Positions 42,815 through 52,123 of a stretch of 64,000 bases of DNA are shown piece by piece. Source of the DNA: Paenibacillus radicis (ex Gao et al. 2016) (lineage in GTDB: Bacteria; Bacillota; Bacilli; Paenibacillales; Paenibacillaceae); assembly GCF_014641555.1 (NCBI RefSeq), contig NZ_BMHY01000001.1, forward strand, positions 1,089,678-1,153,677. The letters are read 5' to 3'. Position 1 is the stretch's first letter. Every line of letters starts with the position of its first letter. Below the pieces are notes generated by a model. That model was not told where the DNA came from. It made no database searches and worked only from the letters and a program-made list of their open reading frames with translations. The position numbers and the translations under genes are program-made.

Positions 42815-42888
42815 ATTAAGCGCTTTACCTATTATTATAATATAAAGTGTGTGCGTTTTGGAAGCGTTTATTAAATAAGCGCTTAACT
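42815..42888. promoter_or_regulatory. iolD/hypothetical divergent control region with paired AAGCGCTT operators
   Basis: ATTAAGCGCTTTAC (42815-42828) and ATAAGCGCTTAACT (42875-42888), cores 59 bp apart, flank TATAAT boxes usable on both strands (plus 42836-42841; minus 42839-42834). A cre-like TGGAAGCGTTTATT lies between. The sites match those before the GH8 gene. Confidence 0.6.
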
Positions 42889-42908
42889 CAGTAGTCGAGG
42901 AGGATACT

Positions 42909-44774
42909 ATGAGCACAATCCGGTTAACAATGGCACAAGCCTTATTGAAATTTCTCGATCAACAGTACATTTCCATTGACGGTGTGGAAACGAAATTCGT
43001 AGCCGGTGTGATGGGTATTTTCGGTCACGGCAACGTTACGGGAATTGGTGAAGCATTGGAACGGAGCCCGGGCAACCTGGCATTCGTACAAGGCAAAAAC
43101 GAACAAGGAATGGCGCACGCGGCGACGGCTTATGCCAAACAATTGAACCGCACAAGCATCTATGCTTGTACGACTTCAATCGGTCCAGGCGCTTTGAATA
43201 TGGTTACCGCAGCTGGAACAGCGACGGTTAACCGCATCCCGCTGCTTTTGCTTCCGGGAGACAACTTTGCATCCCGTCAGCCCGATCCGGTGCTGCAGCA
43301 GGTCGAAGCGGGACATGATTATACCATTTCGGCAACGGACTGCTTCAAACCTGTCAGCAAATATTGGGATCGCATCGTGCGTCCTGAGCAACTGATGACT
43401 GCAGCTCTTCAAGCAATGCGCGTATTGACGGATCCGGCTGATACCGGAACGGTAACGCTGGCGCTGCCGCAGGATGTTCAAGCAGAAGCTTATGACTATC
43501 CGGCATCGTTCTTCGACAAGCGTGTACATGTCGTAGATCGTCAACAGCCATCTCCGGATGCTGTGAAACGTGCGGTTGAACTCGTTGCAACGAAACGCAA
43601 ACCGCTGATCGTAGCAGGCGGAGGCGTGCAATATTCCTTCGCAGCAGAAGCGCTCGCGGCATTCGCTGAGAAATTCGGCATTCCAGTCGCTGAGACGCAA
43701 GCGGGCAAAGGCTCATTGCCTTGGGATCACCCGTTGAATGTCGGCGGTGTGGGCGTAACTGGCTCATTAGCAGCGAACAAGCTGGCTAAAGAAGCCGACC
43801 TGATCATTGGTGTTGGAACGCGTTACTCCGACTTCACGACATCATCCAAGTCGGCCTTCCCTCATCAGGATGTCCAATTTCTCAATATCAACGTCAACCG
43901 CTCCGATGCGGTTAAGCTGGAAGGCACCGCACTTGCAAGCGATGCGAAAGTAGCACTTACTTTGCTTGCTGAAGCGCTTGAAGAAGCGGGCTATGCTTCC
44001 GGTTATAAAGACGGCGAAATCGCAGCTTTCAATGCAGAATGGAATGCTGAGATTGACCGCCTGTACTCGCTGGAGCGGGAAGACGGCTTTGTGCAAACGC
44101 AAGCTCTTGGTGTCATTAACGAAACAATTGATAAAGATGCGGTAATCGTCTGCGCAGCAGGCAGCTTGCCGGGCGATCTTCAGCGGTTGTGGCGGGTTGG
44201 CTCGCCGGGCGGCTACCATATGGAGTACGGTTTCTCCTGCATGGGCTATGAAGTAAGCGGCGCGTTTGGCGCAGCCATTGCTGAGCCTAATCGTGAAGTT
44301 TACTCCGTAGTAGGTGACGGCAGCTATCTGATGCTCCACTCCGAACTGGTAACGAGCTTGCAGGAAGGCAAAAAGCTGACGGTGTTGCTGTTTGACAACC
44401 ATGGCTACCAGTGCATTCATAACCTGCAGCGCGGAAACGGAAGCGACGGCTTCGGCAATGAATTCCGCTACCGTGAGCAGCCGACAGGCGGTTATACAGG
44501 TGCACCATTGCCAATCGACTTTGCAGGCCATGCACGCAGCTTGGGTCTGGCAGCTTACAAAGCGACTAACGCGGAAGAGCTTCGCGAAGCGCTGAAGCAG
44601 GCGAAAGCAGAGACGCGCACAACGCTGATCGAAATTCCGGTTCTGGCCGGCACGAACACAAACGGCTACGAATCCTGGTGGAACGTTGGCGTTCCGGCTG
44701 TATCCGAAAGCGAAAAAGTCGTTGCTGCACATCACGAAATGAACAAAAAGCTGGCACAGGCGAAGGCCTACTAG
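42909..44774 (+). CDS. iolD: 3D-(3,5/4)-trihydroxycyclohexane-1,2-dione hydrolase IolD
   Basis: A 621-residue thiamine-diphosphate enzyme that opens the ring of trihydroxycyclohexane-dione to give 5-deoxy-D-glucuronate, third step of inositol catabolism. The acetolactate-synthase fold is clear: N-terminal pyrimidine domain (FVQGKNEQGMAHAATAYAKQ, catalytic-type Glu), central domain and C-terminal TDP-binding motif GDGSYLMLHSELVTSLQEGK followed by LLFDNHGYQCIHNLQRGNGS. The IolD-specific start RLTMAQALLKFLDQQYISID is present. First gene of the iol operon, start ATG with GAGGAGG. Confidence 0.96.
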   Translation: MSTIRLTMAQALLKFLDQQYISIDGVETKFVAGVMGIFGHGNVTGIGEALERSPGNLAFVQGKNEQGMAHAATAYAKQLNRTSIYACTTSIGPGALNMVTAAGTATVNRIPLLLLPGDNFASRQPDPVLQQVEAGHDYTISATDCFKPVSKYWDRIVRPEQLMTAALQAMRVLTDPADTGTVTLALPQDVQAEAYDYPASFFDKRVHVVDRQQPSPDAVKRAVELVATKRKPLIVAGGGVQYSFAAEALAAFAEKFGIPVAETQAGKGSLPWDHPLNVGGVGVTGSLAANKLAKEADLIIGVGTRYSDFTTSSKSAFPHQDVQFLNINVNRSDAVKLEGTALASDAKVALTLLAEALEEAGYASGYKDGEIAAFNAEWNAEIDRLYSLEREDGFVQTQALGVINETIDKDAVIVCAAGSLPGDLQRLWRVGSPGGYHMEYGFSCMGYEVSGAFGAAIAEPNREVYSVVGDGSYLMLHSELVTSLQEGKKLTVLLFDNHGYQCIHNLQRGNGSDGFGNEFRYREQPTGGYTGAPLPIDFAGHARSLGLAAYKATNAEELREALKQAKAETRTTLIEIPVLAGTNTNGYESWWNVGVPAVSESEKVVAAHHEMNKKLAQAKAY

Positions 44775-44792
44775 AATTAGGAGGAATTAGAA

Positions 44793-45704
44793 ATGGCGTT
44801 GTTTCCTTTTCATTTAGGCGTTCATCCGATCAACTGGGTCGGCGAAGACGTGAAGGAGCATGGCGATAACACGACGTTCGAACAAATCGTGGACGATATT
44901 CAGGCGCTTGGCCTGAAAGGTACGGAGATGGGCAGAAAGTTCCCGACTGACATTGAAGTTCTGAAGCAAGAACTGGCGAAGCGCGATATTCAGCTCGTCT
45001 CCCAATGGAAATCGGTATTGTTCTCCGATCCGGCTTACCGTGAATCTGAGCTCGCAGCTTTCCGCAAGCATGCACAGTTTCTGCAGCAAATGGGCAGCAA
45101 AGTAATCAGCACTTGCGAAGTTGGAGGCTCCTTGCACTTCGACCCGCGCCGTACACCTAACGAGACCGAGATCATTCCTCTGGATGAAGCGGGCTGGGCG
45201 AGTCTGGTTGAAGGACTGAATGCAGCTGGTAAAATCGCGCTGGAGTACGGTCTCAAGCTGACGTATCACCACCATGGCGGTACAGCAATAGAAACGCCAG
45301 AGGAAATTGATAAGCTGATGGCTTTGACAGATCCGAATGCGGTGTTCCTGTTGTTTGACTCCGGTCACGCGCTCTATGGCGGAGCGGAGCCAGTAGAAGT
45401 GCTGCGCAAGCATTATGACCGTGTCGCTTACATCCACTTGAAGGATGTGCGTACGGATCTGCTTAAGCAAGCGAAAGAGTCCGGCGTTGATTTCGTGACT
45501 TGCATCCGTAATGGCGTGTTTACCGTTCCGGGCACGGGCAATATCGATTTCCGTCCGATCGTAAATGAGCTGCTGGATCGGAAATATGACGGCTGGGCGC
45601 TTCTTGAAGGCGAACAAGACCCGGGCAAGGCTCCGGCTCGCGAATACGCGGCCAAAGCAATCGAGTACCTTAGCTCCTTAATTAGTGAGAAGGAGAGTGA
45701 ATAA
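44793..45704 (+). CDS. iolE: myo-inosose-2 dehydratase IolE
   Basis: A 303-residue TIM-barrel enzyme of the AP-endonuclease-2/xylose isomerase-like family that dehydrates 2-keto-myo-inositol (second step). Signatures: FHLGVHPINWVGEDVKEHGD, LGLKGTEMGRKFPTDIEVLK, LTYHHHGGTAIETPEEIDKL with metal ligands, FDSGHALYGG and YIHLKDVRTD. Follows iolD by 18 bp with AGGAGG. Its length and order match IolE of Bacillus. Confidence 0.95.
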   Translation: MALFPFHLGVHPINWVGEDVKEHGDNTTFEQIVDDIQALGLKGTEMGRKFPTDIEVLKQELAKRDIQLVSQWKSVLFSDPAYRESELAAFRKHAQFLQQMGSKVISTCEVGGSLHFDPRRTPNETEIIPLDEAGWASLVEGLNAAGKIALEYGLKLTYHHHGGTAIETPEEIDKLMALTDPNAVFLLFDSGHALYGGAEPVEVLRKHYDRVAYIHLKDVRTDLLKQAKESGVDFVTCIRNGVFTVPGTGNIDFRPIVNELLDRKYDGWALLEGEQDPGKAPAREYAAKAIEYLSSLISEKESE

Positions 45705-45705
45705 A

Positions 45706-46716
45706 TTGTCTACCATTTCTTTCCCAACTGGCAGAAAGTTTGATTTCACGGCTATCGGCCGTCTTTGTATCGATCTCAATGCCAACGAGATCAACCGTCC
45801 AATGGAGCAAACGATGACGTTCACGAAATATGTAGGCGGTTCGCCTGCAAATATCGCGATCGGCATGAGCCGTCTGGGCAATAAAACGGCGTTCATCGGC
45901 AAAATTGCAGATGACCAAATGGGCAGATTCATCCAGAGCTACCTTGAAAATGAAGGCATTGACACCAGCAACGTCGTGACCGACAAAACGGGTGCTGTTA
46001 CAGGCCTTGCTTTTACTGAAATTAAAAGCCCGTCGGAATGCAGCATTCTCATGTACCGCGACAATGTTGCCGACCTGCTGCTTCATCCATTGGAAGTAAA
46101 TGAAGCGCTGATCGCAGACAGCAAAGCGCTGCTTATCTCCGGTACAGCTCTCGCTTCCAGCCCTTCTCGTGAAGCGGTGCTTCTGTCGCTGGATTATGCG
46201 CGCAAGCATGGCACGACTGTCATTTTTGACATCGACTACCGTCCTTATACTTGGGTTTCTCCTGAAGAAACAGCCGTATACTACAACTTGGCAGCCGAGA
46301 AAAGCGACATCATTATCGGAACGCGCGAAGAGTTCGACAGCATGGAGCGCTTCGAGAACAACGTTGAGCACAGCGACCGTTACACGGCTACAAAATGGTT
46401 CGACTATTCCGCGAAAATCGTCATCATCAAGCATGGCAAAGGCGGCTCAATCGCCTATACGCCGGACGGCTCCGAGCACCGGGCGAAATCTTACCCTGCT
46501 AAAGTCGTGAAAACGTTTGGTGCAGGCGACTCCTACGCTGCTGGCTTCATCTACGGCATTATGTCGGGTCTGACGCTCGAGAAAAGTATGGAATTCGGAA
46601 GCGCTGCTGCTTGTATCGTAATCTCCAGCCACAGCTGTTCGGATGCTATGCCGACTGTAGAGCAAGTTAAAGATTACATCGAACGTTGCAATCGCGGGGA
46701 AATTACAGCTAACTAA
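45706..46716 (+). CDS. iolC: 5-dehydro-2-deoxygluconokinase IolC
   Basis: A 336-residue PfkB/ribokinase-family kinase that phosphorylates 2-deoxy-5-keto-D-gluconate. Motifs: FDFTAIGRLCIDLNANEINR, TKYVGGSPANIAIGMSRLGN (signature 1), and VKTFGAGDSYAAGFIYGIMS (signature 2, catalytic Asp in GAGD). The start is TTG 45706 (LSTISFPTGRKFD), with AAGGAG ten bases upstream and one base after the iolE stop; the longer frame starting at 45685 overlaps iolE and lacks its own ribosome site. Confidence 0.95.
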   Translation: MSTISFPTGRKFDFTAIGRLCIDLNANEINRPMEQTMTFTKYVGGSPANIAIGMSRLGNKTAFIGKIADDQMGRFIQSYLENEGIDTSNVVTDKTGAVTGLAFTEIKSPSECSILMYRDNVADLLLHPLEVNEALIADSKALLISGTALASSPSREAVLLSLDYARKHGTTVIFDIDYRPYTWVSPEETAVYYNLAAEKSDIIIGTREEFDSMERFENNVEHSDRYTATKWFDYSAKIVIIKHGKGGSIAYTPDGSEHRAKSYPAKVVKTFGAGDSYAAGFIYGIMSGLTLEKSMEFGSAAACIVISSHSCSDAMPTVEQVKDYIERCNRGEITAN

Positions 46717-46776
46717 ACTGTCTTTCATTTAATCGCTTTGCAAATTTTTCAACTCCAAGAAACGAGGGAATTACAC

Positions 46777-48222
46777 ATGACGACTACACTTAAAAACTGG
46801 ATTGGCGGACAATGGGTCGAGGCTACTGGCGACAAGTTCGACAACGTTTATAACCCTGCAACTGAAGAAGTATTGGCACTAGTTCCGCTTTCCTCTGAAG
46901 CAGACGTAAACGCAGCTGTTGAAGCAGCAGGCAAAGCATTCGAAAGCTGGGGCAAAACGGCGGTTCCGAAACGCGCACGCGTTTTGTTCAAATACCAACA
47001 GCTTCTCGTAGATCACTGGGATGAGCTTGCTCGCCTGATCACAACAGAAAACGGCAAAAGCTATGCCGAAGCTTACGGCGAAGTACTTCGCGGCATCGAG
47101 TGCGTAGAGTTCGCTGCTGGCGCGCCAACGCTCATGATGGGCAAACAGCTTCCTGATATCGCAACAAACCTGGAGTCGGGCATGTACCGCTACCCTATCG
47201 GCGTTGTAGGCGGCATCTCGCCATTCAACTTCCCGATGATGGTTCCTTGCTGGATGTTCCCGCTTGCGATCGCTTGCGGCAACACATTCGTACTGAAGCC
47301 ATCCGAGCGCACGCCGCTGCTGGCTAACCGTCTTGCTGAGCTGTTCCACGAAGCTGGCCTGCCAGCTGGCGTACTGAACATCGTTCATGGTGCACATGAC
47401 GTTGTTAACGGCATTCTGAAACACCCGAATGTGAAAGCTATTTCCTTCGTCGGTTCGCAGCCGGTTGCGGAATATGTATACACAACTGGTACTTCGTACG
47501 GCAAACGCGTTCAAGCTCTTGCTGGCGCTAAAAACCACTCCATCGTTATGCCGGATGCGGATCTTAACCTGACTGTTAAAGAAATCGTCAGCGCAGCATT
47601 TGGCTCCGCAGGCGAGCGCTGCATGGCTTGTGCGGTCGTTATCGCTGTTGGGGATGTGGGCGACGAGCTCGTGCGCAGACTGTCTGAAGCTGCAGACAAC
47701 ATTACAATCGGCAACGGTCTGGAAGAGGGAACGTTCCTCGGCCCAGTTATCCGTGGACCGCATAAAGAAAGAACGATCGGCTACATCGAATCCGGCGAAA
47801 CAGAAGGCGGAGTACTCGTACGCGACGGCCGTAAAGACGAAGCGACTGCTTCTGCAGGCTATTTCGTAGGACCAACAATTTTCGACCAAGTCAGCTGCGA
47901 GATGAAAATTTGGAAAGACGAAATCTTCGCTCCAGTTCTGTCCGTAATGCGTGCAACAACGCTGGAAGAAGCAATTGAGATCGCTAACCGTTCGGAATTT
48001 GCTAACGGCGCTTGCTTGTTCACTAGCAGCGGCGGCAGCATGCGTCAATTCCGCGAGACAATCGATGCAGGCATGCTGGGTATCAACCTTGGCGTACCGG
48101 CTCCAATGGCGTTCTTCCCATTCTCGGGCTGGAAAAAATCGTTCTACGGCGACCTTCATGCCAACGGCAACGACGGTGTAGAGTTCTATACTCGCAAAAA
48201 AATGGTAACGGCTCGCTGGTAG
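46777..48222 (+). CDS. iolA: methylmalonate-semialdehyde dehydrogenase (CoA-acylating) IolA/MmsA
   Basis: A 481-residue NAD-dependent aldehyde dehydrogenase converting malonate semialdehyde to acetyl-CoA and CO2, the last step of inositol breakdown. [56 protein letters not shown] and [20 protein letters not shown] (nucleophilic Cys 282) identify MmsA rather than other ALDHs. ATG 46777 follows GAGGGA by eight bases. In the order of the window it sits after iolC, unlike B. subtilis where iolA is first. Confidence 0.95.
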   Translation: MTTTLKNWIGGQWVEATGDKFDNVYNPATEEVLALVPLSSEADVNAAVEAAGKAFESWGKTAVPKRARVLFKYQQLLVDHWDELARLITTENGKSYAEAYGEVLRGIECVEFAAGAPTLMMGKQLPDIATNLESGMYRYPIGVVGGISPFNFPMMVPCWMFPLAIACGNTFVLKPSERTPLLANRLAELFHEAGLPAGVLNIVHGAHDVVNGILKHPNVKAISFVGSQPVAEYVYTTGTSYGKRVQALAGAKNHSIVMPDADLNLTVKEIVSAAFGSAGERCMACAVVIAVGDVGDELVRRLSEAADNITIGNGLEEGTFLGPVIRGPHKERTIGYIESGETEGGVLVRDGRKDEATASAGYFVGPTIFDQVSCEMKIWKDEIFAPVLSVMRATTLEEAIEIANRSEFANGACLFTSSGGSMRQFRETIDAGMLGINLGVPAPMAFFPFSGWKKSFYGDLHANGNDGVEFYTRKKMVTARW

Positions 48223-48252
48223 TCGCATCCTAAGCTTGGAGGCTGATCCGAA

Positions 48253-49125
48253 ATGACTTTAGTATCGATGACTGACATGCTTCGCACGGCCAATAAGGGC
48301 GGCTATGCCGTCGGACAATTCAATTTGAACAATCTTGAATTTACGCAGGCAATCCTGACTGCTGCTCAAGAGGAAGCTTCACCGGTTATCCTCGGCGTCA
48401 GTGAGGCTTACATTCCTTATATGGGCGGACTGCCTTACATTTATGGCATGGTTAACACTTTGATCGACCATTACGGCATTACAGTGCCAGTCGCTTTGCA
48501 TCTGGATCACGGCTCCTCTTACGAGGTATGTATCAAGGCGCTTAAAGCAGGCTTTACTTCGGTCATGATCGATGCTTCTCATCATTCCTTGGAGACGAAC
48601 ATTCAGACGACGCTGCGTGTAACGGAGGCTGCCCATGTGCTGGGCGCTTCTGTGGAAGCAGAGCTCGGCCGAATCGGCGGACGCGAGGATGATCTGGAAG
48701 TGCTCGAGGCAGAGGCTTCCTATGCGGAAACAGCGGATTGCGTACGGATGGTGAAGGAGACGGGCATCGATTGCCTGGCTCCTGCACTAGGCTCCGTACA
48801 CGGCCCGTACCGGGGACAGCCGAAGCTGGGACTGGACCGGATGAAGGAAATTCATTCGGTTACAGGTTTACCGCTTGTTCTTCACGGAGGAAGCGGCATT
48901 CCTGAAGCGGAAATCCGCCAGGCTATCGCTTCAGGCACGGCGAAGATCAACGTGAATACCGACAACCAAAGCGCCTTTACACAGGCGATCCGGGAGTTTT
49001 TGAACAACAATCCGGAAACGTATGATCCAAGACATTATTTGAATCCGGCGCGCGAAGCGATCAAGGCTGCCGTGCGTGATAAAATGCGGCTGTTTGGCAG
49101 CACGGGACAAGAGAAGGGCGGATAA
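48253..49125 (+). CDS. iolJ: 6-phospho-5-dehydro-2-deoxy-D-gluconate aldolase IolJ
   Basis: A 290-residue class II, zinc-dependent aldolase that splits 2-deoxy-5-keto-6-phosphogluconate into DHAP and malonate semialdehyde. [20 protein letters not shown] and [20 protein letters not shown] hold the catalytic Asp and metal His; [40 protein letters not shown] and [12 protein letters not shown] complete the FbaA fold. Fructose-bisphosphate aldolase activity cannot be excluded, but the iol context makes IolJ the better call. Confidence 0.92.
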   Translation: MTLVSMTDMLRTANKGGYAVGQFNLNNLEFTQAILTAAQEEASPVILGVSEAYIPYMGGLPYIYGMVNTLIDHYGITVPVALHLDHGSSYEVCIKALKAGFTSVMIDASHHSLETNIQTTLRVTEAAHVLGASVEAELGRIGGREDDLEVLEAEASYAETADCVRMVKETGIDCLAPALGSVHGPYRGQPKLGLDRMKEIHSVTGLPLVLHGGSGIPEAEIRQAIASGTAKINVNTDNQSAFTQAIREFLNNNPETYDPRHYLNPAREAIKAAVRDKMRLFGSTGQEKGG

Positions 49126-49127
49126 GT

Positions 49128-50141
49128 ATGAAGAAGATTAGAATCGGCATTATTGGCGCCGGCAGAATCGGCAAAATCCATGCCGACAACTTGAGAAGAC
49201 ACCCGCAAGCAGAAATCGTAGCAATCAGCGATCTGTTTGCAAGCCCTGAATTGCAAGCATGGGCGGATGAAAGAGCCATTGCTATCGTAACGAAGGACAG
49301 CAATGAGCTGTTGAATAACCCGGATATTGATGCTGTGTTCATCTGTTCTTCTACAGATACGCATGTTCCGCTTATCAAGCAAGCTGCGCAGCAAGGCAAG
49401 CATATTTTCTGCGAGAAGCCGGTTAGCATGGACATTCGTCAAACAGAGGAAGCGCTGGAAGAGGTTCGCAAAGCAGGCGTTCAACTGCAAGTTGGCTTCA
49501 ACCGCCGTTTCGACCATAACTTCAAAGCAATCCGTGAGCATGTAAAAGCAGGTTCAATCGGCGAGACGCATCTGATTAAAATTACGTCCCGCGACCCTGA
49601 GCCACCGCCAGAAGCTTACATTAAAGTATCGGGCGGCATCTTCATGGACATGATGATCCACGACTTCGATATGGCTCGTTTCCTCTCGGGCTCTGAAGTT
49701 GAAGAAGTATACGCGCAAGGCAGCGTCCTTGTTAATCCGGTATTTGGAGATCATGGCGACGTGGATACGGCGATTGTTACGCTTCGTTTCGCGAACGGCG
49801 CGCTTGGCGTTATCGATTGCAGCCGCAAAGCCGTTTACGGTTATGACCAGCGTGCTGAAGTATTCGGATCGAAAGGTTCTGTAGCTTCAACCAACGACCA
49901 AGCGAACACAGCTGTACTTAGCACAGAACAAGGCGTTATTAGCGAGAAGCCGCTTCATTTCTTCCTTGAGCGTTACAACAATGCTTATATTGAAGAAACA
50001 GAGCAATTCATCAACGTGCTGCTGCAAGGCGGAGAAGTTTCCGTCAGCGGCGAAGACGCTTGCCAAGCGGAACGTATCGCACTGGCTGCAAAAATTTCCC
50101 TTCGCGACAACCGCAGCGTGAAGCTGTCGGAGCTTAAGTAA
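49128..50141 (+). CDS. iolG: inositol 2-dehydrogenase IolG
   Basis: A 337-residue Gfo/Idh/MocA oxidoreductase that oxidises myo-inositol to 2-keto-myo-inositol with NAD (first step). Rossmann motif RIGIIGAGRIGKIHADNLRR, the family EKP motif (GKHIFCEKPVSMDI, catalytic Lys), and GGIFMDMMIHDFDMARFLSG with catalytic Asp and His. Starts two bases after iolJ. Confidence 0.95.
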   Translation: MKKIRIGIIGAGRIGKIHADNLRRHPQAEIVAISDLFASPELQAWADERAIAIVTKDSNELLNNPDIDAVFICSSTDTHVPLIKQAAQQGKHIFCEKPVSMDIRQTEEALEEVRKAGVQLQVGFNRRFDHNFKAIREHVKAGSIGETHLIKITSRDPEPPPEAYIKVSGGIFMDMMIHDFDMARFLSGSEVEEVYAQGSVLVNPVFGDHGDVDTAIVTLRFANGALGVIDCSRKAVYGYDQRAEVFGSKGSVASTNDQANTAVLSTEQGVISEKPLHFFLERYNNAYIEETEQFINVLLQGGEVSVSGEDACQAERIALAAKISLRDNRSVKLSELK

Positions 50142-50163
50142 TTGAAAGAGAGGATGTAATCGA

Positions 50164-50979
50164 ATGAGCAAATTGATCGTAAGCCCGCAGCAGCAAGCAG
50201 CGGGGACGGATCCGGTACTTTCGATTACTCCGGAATCGGCAGGCTGGGAGTATGTCGGTTTCGAAGTATACCAGTTGAATCCGGGAGATAAGCTGAGCCG
50301 TGAAACAGGCGGCAATGAGGTTTGCCTCGTCCTGCTGGGCGGTCTGGCGAATGTGACGACGGCGAAAGAGTCTTGGAGCAATATTGGCCAAAGAATGAGC
50401 GTCTTTGAACAGACGCCTCCATACTCCGTCTACGTTCCGAACGATGATCGTTATGAGCTGGAGGCTTTAACCAAAGTAGAGCTGGCAGTATGCGAAGCAC
50501 CAGGTAAAGGCAATCATGCTGCGCGCCTGATCGCACCTAGCGACGTCGGCGTTGAAGTTCGCGGCACAGGAACAACGCAGCGCTTCATTCACAACATTTT
50601 GCCGGAGCAAGAGCCTGCCGACAGCCTGCTGGTCGTAGAAGTGTTCACGCCAGAAGGACATTGGTCGAGCTATCCGCCGCACAAGCATGACCGTGATGCG
50701 CTTCCAGAGGAGTCGTTCCTTGAAGAAACGTACTACTTCCATGTGCAGCCGGAGCAAGGCTTCGCGATGCAGCGCGTCTATACCGACGACCGCTCCCTGG
50801 ATGAGAACTTGGCCGTGAAGGACGGCGAAGCGGTGCTTGTACCGAAAGGCTACCATCCCGTTTCCGCGCCTCCGGGCTACCAGGTCTACTATCTCAACGT
50901 GATGGCCGGTCCGCACCGGGTCTGGAAGTTTAACAACGATCCGGATCACGCTTGGATCGCAACGAGACAACAGCCGTAA
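50164..50979 (+). CDS. iolB: 5-deoxy-glucuronate isomerase IolB
   Basis: A 271-residue bicupin isomerase turning 5-deoxy-D-glucuronate into 2-deoxy-5-keto-D-gluconate. WEYVGFEVYQLNPGDKLSRE and LVVEVFTPEGHWSSYPPHKH DRD-type metal motif (HxH), then EETYYFHVQPEQGFAMQRVY and VPKGYHPVSAPPGYQVYYLN are diagnostic. Follows iolG by 22 bp; completes the set of catabolic enzymes in the window. Confidence 0.95.
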   Translation: MSKLIVSPQQQAAGTDPVLSITPESAGWEYVGFEVYQLNPGDKLSRETGGNEVCLVLLGGLANVTTAKESWSNIGQRMSVFEQTPPYSVYVPNDDRYELEALTKVELAVCEAPGKGNHAARLIAPSDVGVEVRGTGTTQRFIHNILPEQEPADSLLVVEVFTPEGHWSSYPPHKHDRDALPEESFLEETYYFHVQPEQGFAMQRVYTDDRSLDENLAVKDGEAVLVPKGYHPVSAPPGYQVYYLNVMAGPHRVWKFNNDPDHAWIATRQQP

Positions 50980-50989
50980 TCTCCGTAAC

Positions 50990-51032
50990 GATTTACAAAT
51001 CGTTTGCAAATCGAGCGGATAAATCGGATAAT
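50990..51032 (+). promoter_or_regulatory. lacI promoter overlapped by a 23-bp palindrome
   Basis: TTGCAA (51004-51009), 17 bp, GATAAT (51027-51032). The palindrome at 50990-51012 (arms GATTT-x-CAAA / TTTG-x-AAATC, centre TCG) covers the -35; likely autoregulatory LacI operator. Confidence 0.6.
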
Positions 51033-51088
51033 ATCCGGGTAAGGGGGCGTTTGCCTGTCCTTAACATCCGACGATAATGAGGTTGGGC

Positions 51089-52099
51089 ATGAAAGCGACC
51101 ACGATATATGATGTTGCCAAGGAGGCGGGCGTCTCCATCGCGACCGTCTCCAATGCGATAAACGGCAAGGGAAAAGTAAGCAAGAAAAAGCGTGATGAAA
51201 TATTCAAGGTGATGGAGCGTCTGCAGTATCAGCCGAGTGTGATCGCCTCGGCTCTGATGGGCAAAAAGACGTATACGATCGGGCTGCTAATTCCCGACGT
51301 ATCCAACCCCTTTTTCTCCGAGATTGCCCGTACGGTAGAGGATTTGGCGCATTCCGAAGGGTATAGCGTCATCGTCTGCAGCACGGACAACAAAGATGAC
51401 CGGGTAGAGAAATACATCCGGCTGCTGGAGCAAAAAAGTGTGGATGGCATTCTAATCGGTACCGGCGTGGAAAATGCGGATATTTTGACGCAGCTGGCAG
51501 AGAAATCGCTGCCGATCGTCATGATCGCAAGGGAAGCTGTCGCGATGCCGGTTCACAGCGTACTAACGGACGACTTCAAGGGCGGGGCGCTTGCTGCCGA
51601 GCATTTGCTGGGCGGCGGCCATCGCCAAATTGCGGTACTGTCTGAGAATTTTAAGGTCACGAGCAGCTATGAGCGGGTCAGAGGCTTCCGATTCGCTTTG
51701 TTCGAGGCAGGCATTGCCGTCGATGATGAGAGCATTATTTCATGCGATTCCAGCATCAAAGACGGAAAACGGGCGGCAGCGGTGCTAATCCGCGGGGAAA
51801 ACCGTCCGTCGGCGATATTTTGCTGCAACGATCTGCTAGCGATCGGGGCATTGCAAGCCGCCAAAGAAGCAGGAGTACGGGTACCGGAGCAGCTGTCGAT
51901 TATCGGCTTTGACGATACGATTCTGTCTACCGTGACGAATCCGGCGCTTACAACCGTTGCCCAGCCGATGGACCAGATGGTCAAGCTGGCTTTCGACTTG
52001 CTGATTCGCAGCGCAGAGAATACAGATGAAATTAAGCAACGGATTGTCATGCAGCCGGAATTGATCGTTAGAGAATCGACAAGCACGCCGGCAAATTAA
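51089..52099 (+). CDS. LacI family transcriptional regulator
   Basis: A 336-residue LacI/GalR repressor. The HTH and hinge are MKATTIYDVAKEAGVSIATV, SNAINGKGKVSKKKRDEIFK, YQPSVIASALMGKKTYTIGL; the periplasmic-binding-like effector domain follows (LIPDVSNPFFSEIARTVEDL; PSAIFCCNDLLAIGALQAAK; LSIIGFDDTILSTVTNPALT). ATG 51089 follows AGG by six bases; the ATG at 51077 is in frame but overlaps that site. Located at the end of the iol operon with its own promoter, it may replace the DeoR-type IolR of Bacillus, although the palindrome on its promoter differs from the AAGCGCTT sites before iolD. Confidence 0.9.
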   Translation: MKATTIYDVAKEAGVSIATVSNAINGKGKVSKKKRDEIFKVMERLQYQPSVIASALMGKKTYTIGLLIPDVSNPFFSEIARTVEDLAHSEGYSVIVCSTDNKDDRVEKYIRLLEQKSVDGILIGTGVENADILTQLAEKSLPIVMIAREAVAMPVHSVLTDDFKGGALAAEHLLGGGHRQIAVLSENFKVTSSYERVRGFRFALFEAGIAVDDESIISCDSSIKDGKRAAAVLIRGENRPSAIFCCNDLLAIGALQAAKEAGVRVPEQLSIIGFDDTILSTVTNPALTTVAQPMDQMVKLAFDLLIRSAENTDEIKQRIVMQPELIVRESTSTPAN

Positions 52100-52123
52100 T
52101 TTGGGGGAAGGGTGTTTGGCACA

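Noticed and set aside
46879..48228. 449-codon antisense frame opposite iolA
   Set aside because: A codon-bias shadow of a highly expressed gene: composition is rich in Arg/Cys/Phe, no ribosome site, and the sense frame is an unmistakable aldehyde dehydrogenase.
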